A stretch of DNA of 64,000 nucleotides, from assembly GCA_964019425.1 (NCBI GenBank), contig OZ025824.1, forward strand, positions 617,001 to 681,000. The letters are read 5' to 3'. Positions within the stretch are counted from its first letter, which is position 1; each line of letters begins with the position of its first letter. This DNA is from Flectonema sp. DT1601 (Eukaryota; Euglenozoa; Diplonemea; Diplonemida; Diplonemidae). The position numbers were made by a program, and so were the translations under genes. Below are positions 43,929-54,260 of this stretch, piece after piece. Below the pieces are notes generated by a model. It was not told the origin of the DNA. It did no database searches and worked only from the letters and a program-made list of their open reading frames with translations.

Positions 43929-46250
43929 AATTCGAGTATAGAAAAGTCTTATTTTACTTTCTCTTTCCTCATTACATTTGGTCTCCAATTCGTTCGACAG
44001 AAGAACAAACCTTTGATGGTAATTAAAGAGCGCCATTTCCGATAGGTCTGCTCTCTGAGTCAGATTTGCGAGCTCACGTTTCCTGTAATCTTCCACTAAG
44101 TCATATTGTCGAACTAGTGCAGAAAGAGAAGTCTTCGATTCATCGCGTTCTGCTGTTAACCGTTGAATTACTCCTTCCAGAAGTTCATATTCTTTTCTAT
44201 CTTTTTCAATAATTAAAACAGGGGGCGCAGGAGGAAGTGAGGATGGATCCTGGTTGGTAGCTTTGATCTCAACAGGTAATCCATTTAGTAACTGCTTGTC
44301 TTTCTCGAGGGAGGCTGACATCGCATTAAAGTAAAATAAAAATAGAACATAAAAAATTCGTTCTTTCATTTGCTCTAATTCGTTTTCTAAAATCTGGCAT
44401 TTCAAGGAAAGTTTCAGCCTTAATTTTCCTTCTTTTTTTTTGTACAAGGGGGTTTGAGAACCCATGTCAGATTGAGTTCTTATCGCCATAGCAGAATCAG
44501 TAAGAAGTGTTTGCGATCCCGTTGACATGAGTTCAGGTGGGGGAGTCTGAAAAGAGATGGAAGAAATAGAAGAGAATGACAAGGAGAGTCCAGTGAGCTC
44601 ATCCTCATCTAACAAAACAGAAGGGGCCGGGGAGGAAGAACCATTGGCAATAAGTAGAATAGAAAGAGCCGATGCGTAACAAGTTTGCCAGATAAAACAT
44701 TTCTCAAGCCATGATCTTTCAATGGTGAGCTTTTCGATCGTTTTCAGTTTTGTTACTTTGTGGATTTTGACTTCTTCCACAGGGAAGATTTCTTTACCAT
44801 CTTTTATAAAACTTGCAGTGGCAGGTTCTTCTTTAATGCTGCGCATAAGTGGTCTTGAATGCCACGTGGGGAGGTTCCTCGTCTGGAACAGAACATATGA
44901 GCACTGTCTGGCGATTCTGGTGCATTCACAAAATAAAGCTTTTGTTGGTGCTAAAGGTGAACCGATGTGACGTGTCCAGATGTTCAGCTGGTCCATGCAG
45001 ATGTTTCCTCGTACGCCAACTTCAATAGTAAAAATGTTACAGTCGAAGCCATTAGCGATGATCGAGTCTCTTAGCTTTAGGTATTTCTTTTCCTTTAAGA
45101 CATGAGAGGTTTCGAAACGATCTTCATTTGGACACGTCAGCTCCAGAATCAGTGCTCTTTTCGCAAAAAAAGAATAAATAAAAATGTCTGGTCTTAGAGA
45201 GGACGAGACATGGCACACTTCAAGAGGAACAATTAGGCGGTTATCACCGACATCGTCGAGGATGACCCAATCATTCGCTAGTGAAAGTTCGCCTGTCTCT
45301 TTAGAAATTCTTTCTAGGGGTTTATTTTCCCCTGTTTTTAAAAAAGTTTGAGAGGGAGGTGGGAGGTTTTCTTTTCTTTTGTTGGCTTTTATTATCAACT
45401 CTTCCAAGAAGATAACAATGCGTTTTAGAACGCTGTCGTGACGCCACGTGAACCTCCCTTGTGTTAAAGAGACAGGACAGCCTGTTAAGACATGCCTGAG
45501 GGTAGGATTCACTTTGCCACACAAAACACAATTTTGGTCCACATTGGTGATGTTCCACCTCTTTAAATTATCTTGTGAGGGGAGGGTGTTTGTAACCGCT
45601 TTCAGTTGAAATGAGATATAGGCAGGATTTCCCTCCCTAAGTACCTTATTCCAGGTGAAGTCGTTTATCATACATTTAGACCACTCCTTCCACTGACCTT
45701 GGACTTGTAATTTATTCAAAGAGTTCAGTAGTTCATCTGTGGCTTCCACTTCAAAACGCTTAAGGAGATCGGGGCGAGTAGTACGTAGATCGCGCAATCG
45801 GTGACCAAGACCAGCTGATTGCTTCGCAAGAGAACGGTAAGAAAAAAACTTAATAAGGCGCTCCCACTCAGCAGAAGCTGAAAACTTTTTCGACCAATTG
45901 GACGATTTCTCCATAATAACATTGTAGACACCGTGCATGTCAGAGTCCTGTGAGGATCTGAGGATGTCTAATTTAATTGATTGCGCTTGTTTATATAGCG
46001 TCTCAACTCTTTTGTGTCTGAGACCAACAGTGTTCTTTGAACCGGTAAAAAGGATGACTGTGTTCGCAGAGCGGACAAATCCCCACCATTTCTTCAAAAA
46101 AGGTTTAATAATTTTGTCCATTTTTTTGGCAAAAGGGAGAGATAAGTCATGGATCATTAAACTCCATGTTAACCTTGACAATAACAAGTGTTGGACAGAC
46201 CAAGCCTTCTGAGACCCATATAGTGGCATGGCGTCGACTTTTTTTAATCT
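43929..46250 (-). CDS. Remnant of a second RLE-type LINE with a coiled-coil extension
   Basis: The frame begins beside a MITE at 46250 and has no RT catalytic motif, so it is truncated after the RT. It starts in what is probably the RT thumb/linker. A zinc knuckle CVLCGK...LRHVLTGC lies at ~45480-45531, followed by WRHD. The restriction-like endonuclease shows RPDIFIY (~45180-45200) and ILELTCPNE (~45123-45150), the R-PD-E signature. A ~250-residue tail follows with long Glu/Lys/Leu coiled-coil stretches. Such a tail is not something I know from RLE LINEs. It is a different family from the OTU-RT-RLE element: the knuckle spacing and RLE motifs differ and the DNA is AT-richer. Confidence 0.75.
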
Positions 46251-46251
46251 A

Positions 46252-46697
46252 CTGTAAAGGGAAATATTCTTGTGGGGAAAAACCCGCGAGTTTTTATTAT
46301 TTTTTCTAAATCCGCGAGAATATTTCCCCGCAGGAATATTTCCCTGCAAGCATATCTTTTTTCCAGCCATTTTTTTTGTTACTTTTTGTGAAGAAAATAT
46401 GTGTGCTATGAAGGAAAGTTTCAGCAAAAATTATTTTTGTTGTGCAGTATGGTAGTTTTTTATTGTGTTTGCTTGTAAATAATGCTTTGTTCCACCTGAC
46501 ATTCGATGAAAGCACAAAGATTTGTTAAATTCTTGATCAACTGACTGACTTTCGCAAAAATCCTCTGTGGCAGGGAAATATTCTTGTGGGGAAAAACCCG
46601 CGAGTTTGAAAAAAAATCCCCAAATCCGCGAGAATATTTCCCCGCGAGAATATTTCCCTGCAAGAATATTTCCCCGCGAGAATATTTCCCTTCACAG
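46252..46697 (-). mobile_element. MITE family 1, copy 4 (446 bp)
   Basis: TA at 46250-46251 and 46698-46699. It is slightly diverged from the other copies (CCCTTCACAG at one end; CAGGAATATT in place of CAGGATTATT near 46335). It lies at the truncated upstream edge of the second RLE LINE. Confidence 0.92.
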
Positions 46698-46799
46698 TAC
46701 AATAACTCTTGCAATTATCTTTTCTTTTTTATTCTCTATCTGTTCTGGTCTGTTTCTTCATTTTTTTACATTAATAAATACATTTTGTTCAAAAAGAAG
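46698..46799. other. Short junction segment
   Basis: About 100 bp related to the end block of module K (TTCTCTATCTGTTCTGGTCTG is close to its reverse complement) and to 42470-42490 (ACATTTTGTTCAAAAA). No gene. Confidence 0.4.
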
Positions 46800-47241
46800 A
46801 ATTCGATAGAGTGGGAAGTAACGGACTGGGAGCTTTTGGCTCCTGCCCTATTCCCGATGTAAACTTTCTTTTTATTTTTTTTTTTTTTTTTTAACAGGCC
46901 CAGAGGGCGACAATGACTGTTGCTGACCAAGGAATAATATTCAAATGAAGAATTCGATAATTTCTCTGCCTCTCTCTTAATTCTGTTCGTTTCAAAGAAA
47001 CGAACAGAATTAAGAGAGAGGCAGAGAAAAAAAAAAAAAAAAGAAAGAAAAGAAAAAAAAAATATGAAGAGGAAATAATCAAACATGAAAAAAATAAAAA
47101 AAAAAAAAAAAAAATATAAATAAAAAACGTTGTATGAAAAAGGAAAAAAAAGAAAAAAAAAAAAAAAAAAAAGACCAGAAAAGGAAAGAGAAAATGAAAA
47201 GGTATAATATTATTGTGGGGATATGAGGATAGCAGGGAGAT

Positions 47242-47273
<32 letters not shown>

Positions 47274-47290
47274 ATTTATTATTTAAAAAA
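46800..47290 (-). repeat. Module B with an internal inversion
   Basis: The hairpin is at 46823-46848. After TTCAAATGAAG a short segment is present in both orientations, giving a 33-bp perfect palindrome at 46961-47029. Beyond it the normal module B blocks run to 47260. Confidence 0.8.
46961..47029. repeat. 33-bp perfect inverted repeat with 3-nt centre
   Basis: Arms 46961-46993 and 46997-47029 are exact reverse complements around AAA. The right arm is the normal module B sequence (GTTCGTTTC...CTCTGCC block) and the left arm is an extra inverted copy. Confidence 0.95.
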
Positions 47291-47387
47291 AAGGAAACAA
47301 TCAGTTTAGCGTCTCGATCGGGACGGAAAATAGAAATTAATCGACATAGTCGATCGATAGAAAAAAAAACAATGATAACATTGTTTA

Positions 47388-47422
<35 letters not shown>

Positions 47423-48510
47423 CTTTTAATTATTTTAAAGAAAAAACAATCAGTTTAGCGTCTTGACCAGGACGGAAAATAGAAAGTGATCGACATAGTC
47501 GATCGATAAAAAAACAATGATAACATTGTTTATTCTTTTTTTTTATTTTTTTTAAAATCTTATTATTTATTTTTTAAAGAAAAAAAAACGGAAAATAAAA
47601 ATTAGTCGACAAAGTCGAACGATAAAAAAAAAACAATGATAACATTGTTTATTCTTTTTTTTTTTTGTTTTTTTTTTTTATATTCTTTTTTATTAATTTT
47701 GAAAAAAAAACAATCAGTTTAGCGTCTTGACCAGGACGGAAAATAGAAAGTAATCGACATAGTCGATCGATAAAAAAACAATGATAACATTGTTTAATCT
47801 TTTTTTTTAAATTCTTTTTATTTATTTTTTAAAGAAAAAAAACGGAAAATAGAAATTAGTCGACAAAGTCGAACGATAAAAAAACAATGATAACATTGTT
47901 TATTCTTTTTTTTTATTTTTTTTATATTTTTTTTTTTTAATTAATTTTGAAAAAAAAAACAATCAGTTTAGCGTCTTGACCAGGACGGAAAATAGAAAGC
48001 GATCGACATAGTCGATCGATAAGAAAACAATGATAACATTGTTTATTCTTTTTTTTTTATTTTAAATTCTTTTTATTTATTTTTTAAAGAAAAAAACGGA
48101 AAATAGAAATTAGTCGACAAAGTCGAACGATAAAAAAAACATTGTTTATTCTTTTTTTTGTATTTTTTTTATATTCTTTTTTATTAATTTTGAAAAAAAA
48201 AAAAAAAACAATCAGTTTAGCGTCTTGACCAGGACGGAAAATAGAAAGTGATCGACATAGTCGATCGATAAAAAAACAATGATAACATTGTTTATTCTTT
48301 TTTTTTATTTTAAATTCTTTTTATTTATTTTTTAAAGAAAAAAAAACGGAAAATAGAAATTAGTCGACAAAGTCGAACGATAAAAAAAACAATGATAACA
48401 TTGTTTATTCTTTTTTTTATTAAAAAAGAAAAAAGATTTATAAATAAAAAGAATTTAAAATAAAAAAAAAAGAATAAACAATGTTATCATTGTTTTTTTT
48501 TTATCGTTCT
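47291..48510 (-). repeat. Module S satellite array 5
   Basis: Alpha/beta units as in the other arrays. It closely follows the order at 24430-25400, including a shared run of variants, so it looks like a segmental copy of part of array 2. It ends at 48510 against a G-rich repeat. Confidence 0.9.
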
Positions 48511-48625
48511 ATCGGTCCTGGGTATTTTTTGCCCCCGGGAAGGTTATATTTACCAAAATTCGGAAAAAGTACTTTATTGACAGCTTGTACCCGGGGGGGG
48601 GGGGGGGGGGGGGGGGTAGGGGGGG
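48511..48625. repeat. G-run foldback repeat, copy 1
   Basis: GGTCCTGGGTATTTTTTGCC through CAGCTTGTACCC recurs at 50513-50581. Here it is followed by a G run, then GGGTACAAG, which pairs with CTTGTACCC. The length of the G run is likely unreliable in any assembly. Confidence 0.7.
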
Positions 48626-50512
48626 GTACAAGCATCGATTTTACGGAGATTTTGGGCACTTTCGGTTTTTTTCCTGAGAACAAGTTTTTTGGGCACCCAA
48701 ATTATGAAAACTGCAACATATACCCCAAAAATGGGGATTGCGATCCAAAGAAACAGTTCTTCGGCACTTTAGAGCAAGTCTTTGAAAAATCTCAAAAAGT
48801 GTGGACCGTGTGGTACCTGAGGGGGGTGAAAACAAGGGGTGTGTTAGGAGGGCTCACAAAAATTACAAGTAATTCCGTGCATTGAGCAATCCATAACCAG
48901 GGTTTCCCTCTGAGTTGAGTGGGGAATGAAATGGGAACCCAATTTTTATTTTTATCGGCCTGATTTGAACCTTAATAATATGCTCCACCAGACCGGGCTT
49001 GTTAATTCCCCCATCTTCGATGCTTAGGCTACTGGCCTTCTCTTGAACATCCCATGTGCTCAGCTTTCGAAATTTGGCCCCAAGCTGTGCTTCTTTCTGT
49101 ACAAGATAGACGGAGGACCAATCCTTGGATGCAGATGGCAGATTTGCATTAGACCTTGCTGTCTAGAGGTCTTCCCTGAGGACAGGGTGGTACGTTCAGC
49201 CCCTATAGCGCCTCCTGTTGTGCTTGTTCTTGCCAATCTGAAGAGGGTTGGTGGTCCTGCGTTGATGTGGTAGCCTTTGGAAGCCCATGTGCCTCTGGAA
49301 TATGTTGTACATTATCAGTAGGGCAGCATTCACGCCACCGGTTCTGTCAGTTGACCAAGAACTATCAACAACACTGAATAACCTCCCCATCCCTTGAGGG
49401 GTGCGGGATGACAACGAACACAACGGTTGTTAGCTTCATCCCACGAGCACGACAGGCACTAGAGGAAGTATCATGCTGCAGCGATGTGATGGAGGGTGAG
49501 GAGGAAGCTGCTGCTTCAAGAAGTCAGGTCACTGACAGATCACCTGTGAATCCATCAACAAGTCGGACTGTCCTTCGAGATATAATTGGTGACTTCGACC
49601 CGCTTCCCTTCTGTCTGCGCACCTGCGACAGCTCAACTATGACACTCACTCAGGACTTAGTTGGATGTCTCTGCGCCGATCCCTTCTTGCCGCAATATCT
49701 GCAGTGTTGTTACGACTCCAAGACTCCAGGAGTATATCCCCCTCGTTTGGGTACAGTTGCAAGCGGATGTGTCTTCCGTACTTCTTCGTATGCTGCATGT
49801 ACTGGAGTGTCTTGTATGCCCGCTAGTGAGCATGGTTGGGTCTTAAGTGATGCCTTGAACGGCTTTTTGGATGGAGCATGTTGCCCTATGTCGCTGCTGC
49901 TTATCTATGGCACTACTATTTGAGGCACTACCACTACGGCTGTCTTGAGGCTTATCCCTGTTTGGGGTACAGACGTGGCGCTTTCTCTATTCTCTGAGCC
50001 TTCTGTGATCACGATGCAGATACTGGACGTTTTTGAACCCCTTTCTCACGCGTATCTTGTTTCTGACTGTCCAAATGCTGTTGAGTGACTTCAGGGATGC
50101 CTCGGGAGGTGTTTTCATGCACTCTGGGATCAATGCTCTCCTCCGCAGAATGACTTTGTGAGCTGCCCTGCAGAACGTCGTTTTCCGCTGCGTTATCCTG
50201 CCCGTGAGCCTCGTGGCCTCAAGCATGGCCGCTCGAGAGTGCTACTCTTTTTCGTAGCGTGTTCTTGAAGCGGGAACTGATACGGAAATGGTATATTAGC
50301 ACACTGCGTGCACGGGGACACACTAAGGTCACCTCTTCTCATTGTAAAAAAAAATTATTTGAAGGTGCATTTCACAGGCCTCAAAATTGGACCCCCAGGT
50401 ACCACACGGTCCACACTTTTTGAGATTTTTCATTCCTTTGCCGAAATCAGCCAAATCGAGGTTTTTTCGGCCCCGAAATCACATTTTTGGGGGTTCTGAT
50501 GGGGTCCTGGGT
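48626..50512. other. Unassigned region with scattered short frames
   Basis: A segment at ~48795-48830 is repeated inverted at ~50393-50430. Frames of up to about 170 codons occur (for example 49408-49923, plus strand), but none shows a domain I recognise. On the minus strand near 49700 the text CRYCGKKGSAQRH resembles a zinc knuckle in a broken frame. It may be an old mobile-element remnant. I cannot classify it. Confidence 0.4.
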
Positions 50513-50606
50513 ATTTTTTGCCCCCGGGAAGGTTATATTTACCAAAATTCGGAAAAAGTACTTTATCGACAGCTTGTACCCCCCCCTAGGGGGGGGGTGT
50601 GGTATG
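50513..50606. repeat. G-run foldback repeat, copy 2
   Basis: Shares about 70 bp with 48511-48590, then CCCCCCCTAGGGGGGGG, itself a palindrome. Confidence 0.7.
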
Positions 50607-50956
50607 ATTTTTTTCAAAGAATTGTTGATTTTAAGCAAGTAATTTGTAGGTGAAACCTACACTCTGCCGTATTACATTATACCCTGGTTTTGGTTTCCCA
50701 GGGCTCACGATTAATTCAAAATTGAATAACTCGATTCCGTACTGCACTGAATGACAACACGGAAAAAGAGATGTGTATGCAGCTAAGTTAGAAACATTTA
50801 TTATAATGTAAAGTATTTACGTCAATCGCAGAGTGTATACCTACACTAACATTACCTTTAGTCACTGTATCTCAGAACTAATGTTAAATTATCGTTATGT
50901 TGTTTATGATACAAAACATTTGTATTTTACGTACAAACTCGAACAGTTAACCCCCC
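50607..50956 (+). repeat. 350-bp direct repeat, copy 1
   Basis: Identical, as far as I can read, to 51873-52222, offset by exactly 1266 bp. It begins ATTTTTTTCAAAGAATTG and ends GAACAGTTAACCCCCC. The sequence just left of this copy (CTAGGGGGGGGTGTGG) equals the sequence just right of copy 2, so the pair may be a tandem duplication of a longer unit. Confidence 0.9.
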
Positions 50957-51872
50957 ATCACTCTGTACCCAGGTTGAAGCTTCGCGACAACCCGTTTGTG
51001 AGCAGAGTACAGGTGCAAATATACGCAAGCAAATTTGTGCCCGGCGCAACGCGCCTAGGATGTGTATCCAGTTACTGATTAGTCAACTATGGATACAATA
51101 CATCCAAATGTTAGCTCTTGTTATTAATAATTCTTTACATCTCCTTTTATTTTGAGACAGAAACTTGATCATTAAACACCTTTAGTTCTAATCACAATAG
51201 TGACCATAAAAAGATCAATCCATGACTACTAATCAATACACGGATATTCCGGAGTTACAATGGAATTTCTCTGATCTAACTTTAGGCAGCATTGGTCGTA
51301 GCGGCGTTCTCTACCCACGTGCATAAAAGAAATTATGTCACGGAAAATGAAATAAAAATAAAGAACAGAATGTAGGATTTCAAAGGACGCATAAAATCAA
51401 GTTTCTTTGTCAGTTACCTGAGTTGGCCCGTAGCCCCTTTGAATTAGGACAACATTTAGAGAAAAATATTATTGTAATTCGTATAATTCAAATAATGTAA
51501 ATCTAACTGTCTTACGTCATTTTGTTTTCTTTATTGAAAGAAAGTACATTCCTGTTACATAAACTACAGGTAGAAAATACTGAGGTAAACCTTAACCATG
51601 AAGGTCAATTTTGTGAGAACTCTAACATGTTCGCGTATAGAACATAGAGGGACACAGATGATTGTTTTCTTTTTGAATACATTCCCCACTCTGGACTTTG
51701 CCAATTAAATGTCTTAACCCAAAACCCGTCGATGCCGTCACCCCAACATTATTTGTTGGATTATGCAACCCCCTCAGATTTTCTAACTGAATTCTGGATA
51801 ACGCTACCATAATTTATTTAAGGTGAGTGCTCCACTAGTAGTGTGCTACGAACTAGCAATTTTTGCTAACAT
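50957..51872. other. Sequence between the 350-bp direct repeats
   Basis: About 0.9 kb, AT-rich, without a convincing frame or known motif. It could be the interior of a small non-autonomous element, or simple spacer between duplicated ends. Confidence 0.4.
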
Positions 51873-52222
51873 ATTTTTTTCAAAGAATTGTTGATTTTAA
51901 GCAAGTAATTTGTAGGTGAAACCTACACTCTGCCGTATTACATTATACCCTGGTTTTGGTTTCCCAGGGCTCACGATTAATTCAAAATTGAATAACTCGA
52001 TTCCGTACTGCACTGAATGACAACACGGAAAAAGAGATGTGTATGCAGCTAAGTTAGAAACATTTATTATAATGTAAAGTATTTACGTCAATCGCAGAGT
52101 GTATACCTACACTAACATTACCTTTAGTCACTGTATCTCAGAACTAATGTTAAATTATCGTTATGTTGTTTATGATACAAAACATTTGTATTTTACGTAC
52201 AAACTCGAACAGTTAACCCCCC
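51873..52222 (+). repeat. 350-bp direct repeat, copy 2
   Basis: See copy 1. It is followed by TAGGGGGGGGTGTGG and then by a diverged 3' end of the USP-bearing LINE. Confidence 0.9.
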
Positions 52223-52239
52223 TAGGGGGGGGGTGTGGG

Positions 52240-52498
52240 GTGAGGGAGGGGGCGGGTGAGTACACCCACAGATCTCAGCGGTCATCTTTAGATTTCGATA
52301 AAGTGGGAAGTAACGGACTGGGAGCTTTTGGCTCCTGCCCTATTCCCGATGTAAACTTTCTTTTTATTTTGTCTTTTGTCTCTTTCCTGGGCTCAGGCTA
52401 GTCCTCCCTGAGTCCGCTGAACTGTATGGCGATATCTTCTTCTTTGTCTTCTCGTTCGAGGATGGGCACGACCTCGTCCTCCTGTGTCTTGGTGTACT
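52240..52498 (-). pseudogene. Diverged 3'-end fragment of a USP-bearing LINE
   Basis: Bases 52246-52294 and 52378-52498 align with 9950-10005 and 10005-10115: the stop-codon area, GTGAGTACACCCACAGATCT, and the codons for the Lys/Ser-rich C-terminus. There are many substitutions. A piece of module B (52295-52377, with the 26-nt hairpin at 52315-52340) splits it. The divergence shows an older or sister lineage of this LINE beside the fresh palindrome copies. Confidence 0.8.
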
Positions 52499-53884
52499 GT
52501 TATAATCACTCTTGCCTATATCTCTTTTTTTTATTCTCTTTCTGTTCTGGTCTGTTACTTCATTTGTCTTGTTTAACTTCAGTTATATCCATTTTACTTT
52601 TTATTGTTTCCCATCTACTTTTTATTTTCTATCAGTTCTGGTCAGAAACTCCTGGGCAGCAAGAAGGAAAGCAGTTTAGTACTTCTGGGTGTTTGGCATC
52701 ACCCCCCATAGTGAGCAAGTACAACAGGTAGCATTGGTAGTCTGTTGATCCTGAGTGATCCCAGCTACAGTTTTGTTTTTCTTTCTTTTTTTTAGAAGAA
52801 GATCAGGACATCCAAGCACTGCTGGATAGTTGCTGAATGCAGGGCCTGCCTGTGGCATTATAATAACAGGCTAAGTCATTTGTAGTTCATAGTTTACCTT
52901 TGATTTTATAACTTCACACAGGGTACTATGAACGATGAGAGATCCAGTGGGATCACTCAGGGTCTAGTAGAGACCACCAATGTTGTGCGTTGATAGGCAA
53001 GGTGACCAACCTTGACATTCTTTCTTTTCTCTCCTGTTGTGACAAACACAAAATACACACACAGCTTACAGTGTGTTCTTTGTGTATGTTTTCTTCAGGT
53101 GTGAGTAGTTTTTTTGTTCTTGCTCTTCAGGGAGGGCCTTAGCCAAAAGCTAACAGTCCAAATCTCACCTGGTAATTCAACTCAGTCCTTGTCAGTATTG
53201 GCATCAAACCTGTAATGGTTTAATCATTACAGGTTATTTACTGAAATATTTGTTCTAAAAGTTGCTAAGTATTTCTCACTTAGAAATTTTTTATTTTTTT
53301 ATTTTCAGCTTAATTAGCTACGAATTGTTTCTACTAAGTGTTTCTCACTTAGATTTTTTTTTTTGCTTTTCAGCTCCTTAAAAGCTGCTAAGTGTTTCTG
53401 CTAAGTGTTTCTCACTTAGAATTTTATTGTTATGTTCGTTTTCTATCCCCTCTTCTATCCCTTTTGTTCAAAAAAAGCGATGAGAAATTCTCTCATTCAT
53501 GCTAAGATGCACTCTGAACTTTGATTTTTTGATCTGAGTGTGAGGGAATGACCTGTTAGTGCATTGGGCATAAGCTGGGCTGCAGTTTAGATGTCTTAGG
53601 TGTTAATAGGGGGTTCCTCTTAGCATTTTTTCTTTGTTACCACCTTATGATTTTTCTTGAAGAAAAAAAATAGAAGTCATAATGGTGCTTCCCTCTGGAA
53701 GGGTTGTAAGCCATGGTGTCCAACTAAATTAAAGGACAAGTCTGGGATAATCCCTGCCAGAGGGGCGAGTATTCTACCATGGTTGAAATACTCTGGCAAC
53801 TGATCTTCAATTTTATGTTGTTTGTTAGCTGCTGGTGTTTCTTGATCATGTGTTGATACTTGCATTTTTTTATTTGTAATCTTC
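52499..53884 (-). repeat. Module K, near-complete copy (minus strand)
   Basis: Matches 38760-40126 in reverse, with scattered substitutions. The 62-codon frame is at 53677-53865 and the 26-nt hairpin at 53134-53159. The MITE target site near 52860 is empty. The right-hand terminal repeat is cut short where module B begins (~53885). Confidence 0.85.
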
Positions 53885-54260
53885 TATCTAAAGAGCATCT
53901 CCCTGCTATCCCCATATCCCCACAATAATATTATACCTTTTCATTTTCTCTTTCCTTTTCTGGTCTTTTTTTTTCTTTTTTTTCCTTTTTCATACAACGT
54001 TTTTTATTTATATTTTATTTTATTTTTTTTTCATGTTTGATTATTTCCTCTTCATATTTTTTTTTTTTTTTTTTCTCTGCCTCTCTCTTAATTCTGTTTG
54101 TTTCTTTGAAACGAAAATTCATTTGAATATTATTCCTTGGTCAGCATCTGTCATTGTCGCCCTTTGGGCCTGTTTAAAAAAATAAAATAAAAAGAAAGTT
54201 TACATCGGGAATAGGGCAGGAGCCAACAGCTCCCAGTCCGTTACTTCCCACCTTTTCGAA
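53885..54260 (+). repeat. Module B abutting the hAT transposase
   Basis: AGAGCATCTCCCTGC to CACCTTTTCGAA. The hairpin at 54214-54239 has the loop CAACA instead of CAAAA. It ends exactly at the ATG of the transposase frame, so the hAT element's own 5' end has been lost or displaced. Confidence 0.85.

Noticed and set aside
46800-46960. GAATTC at several module B borders as evidence of cloning artefact
   Set aside because: The site is part of TATCGAATTC in some copies and absent in others (AATTC, AAATG, AAAAC). It could be chance, so it is not enough to call an artefact.
49408-49923. A 171-codon plus-strand frame as a gene
   Set aside because: It is Cys/Ser-rich with no domain, no AT/GC shift and no sign of conservation. 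The opposite strand has a broken zinc-knuckle-like text.
50607-52222. 350-bp direct repeats as long terminal repeats of a retroelement
   Set aside because: No TG...CA ends, no primer-binding site and no coding interior. Edge sharing fits tandem duplication better.
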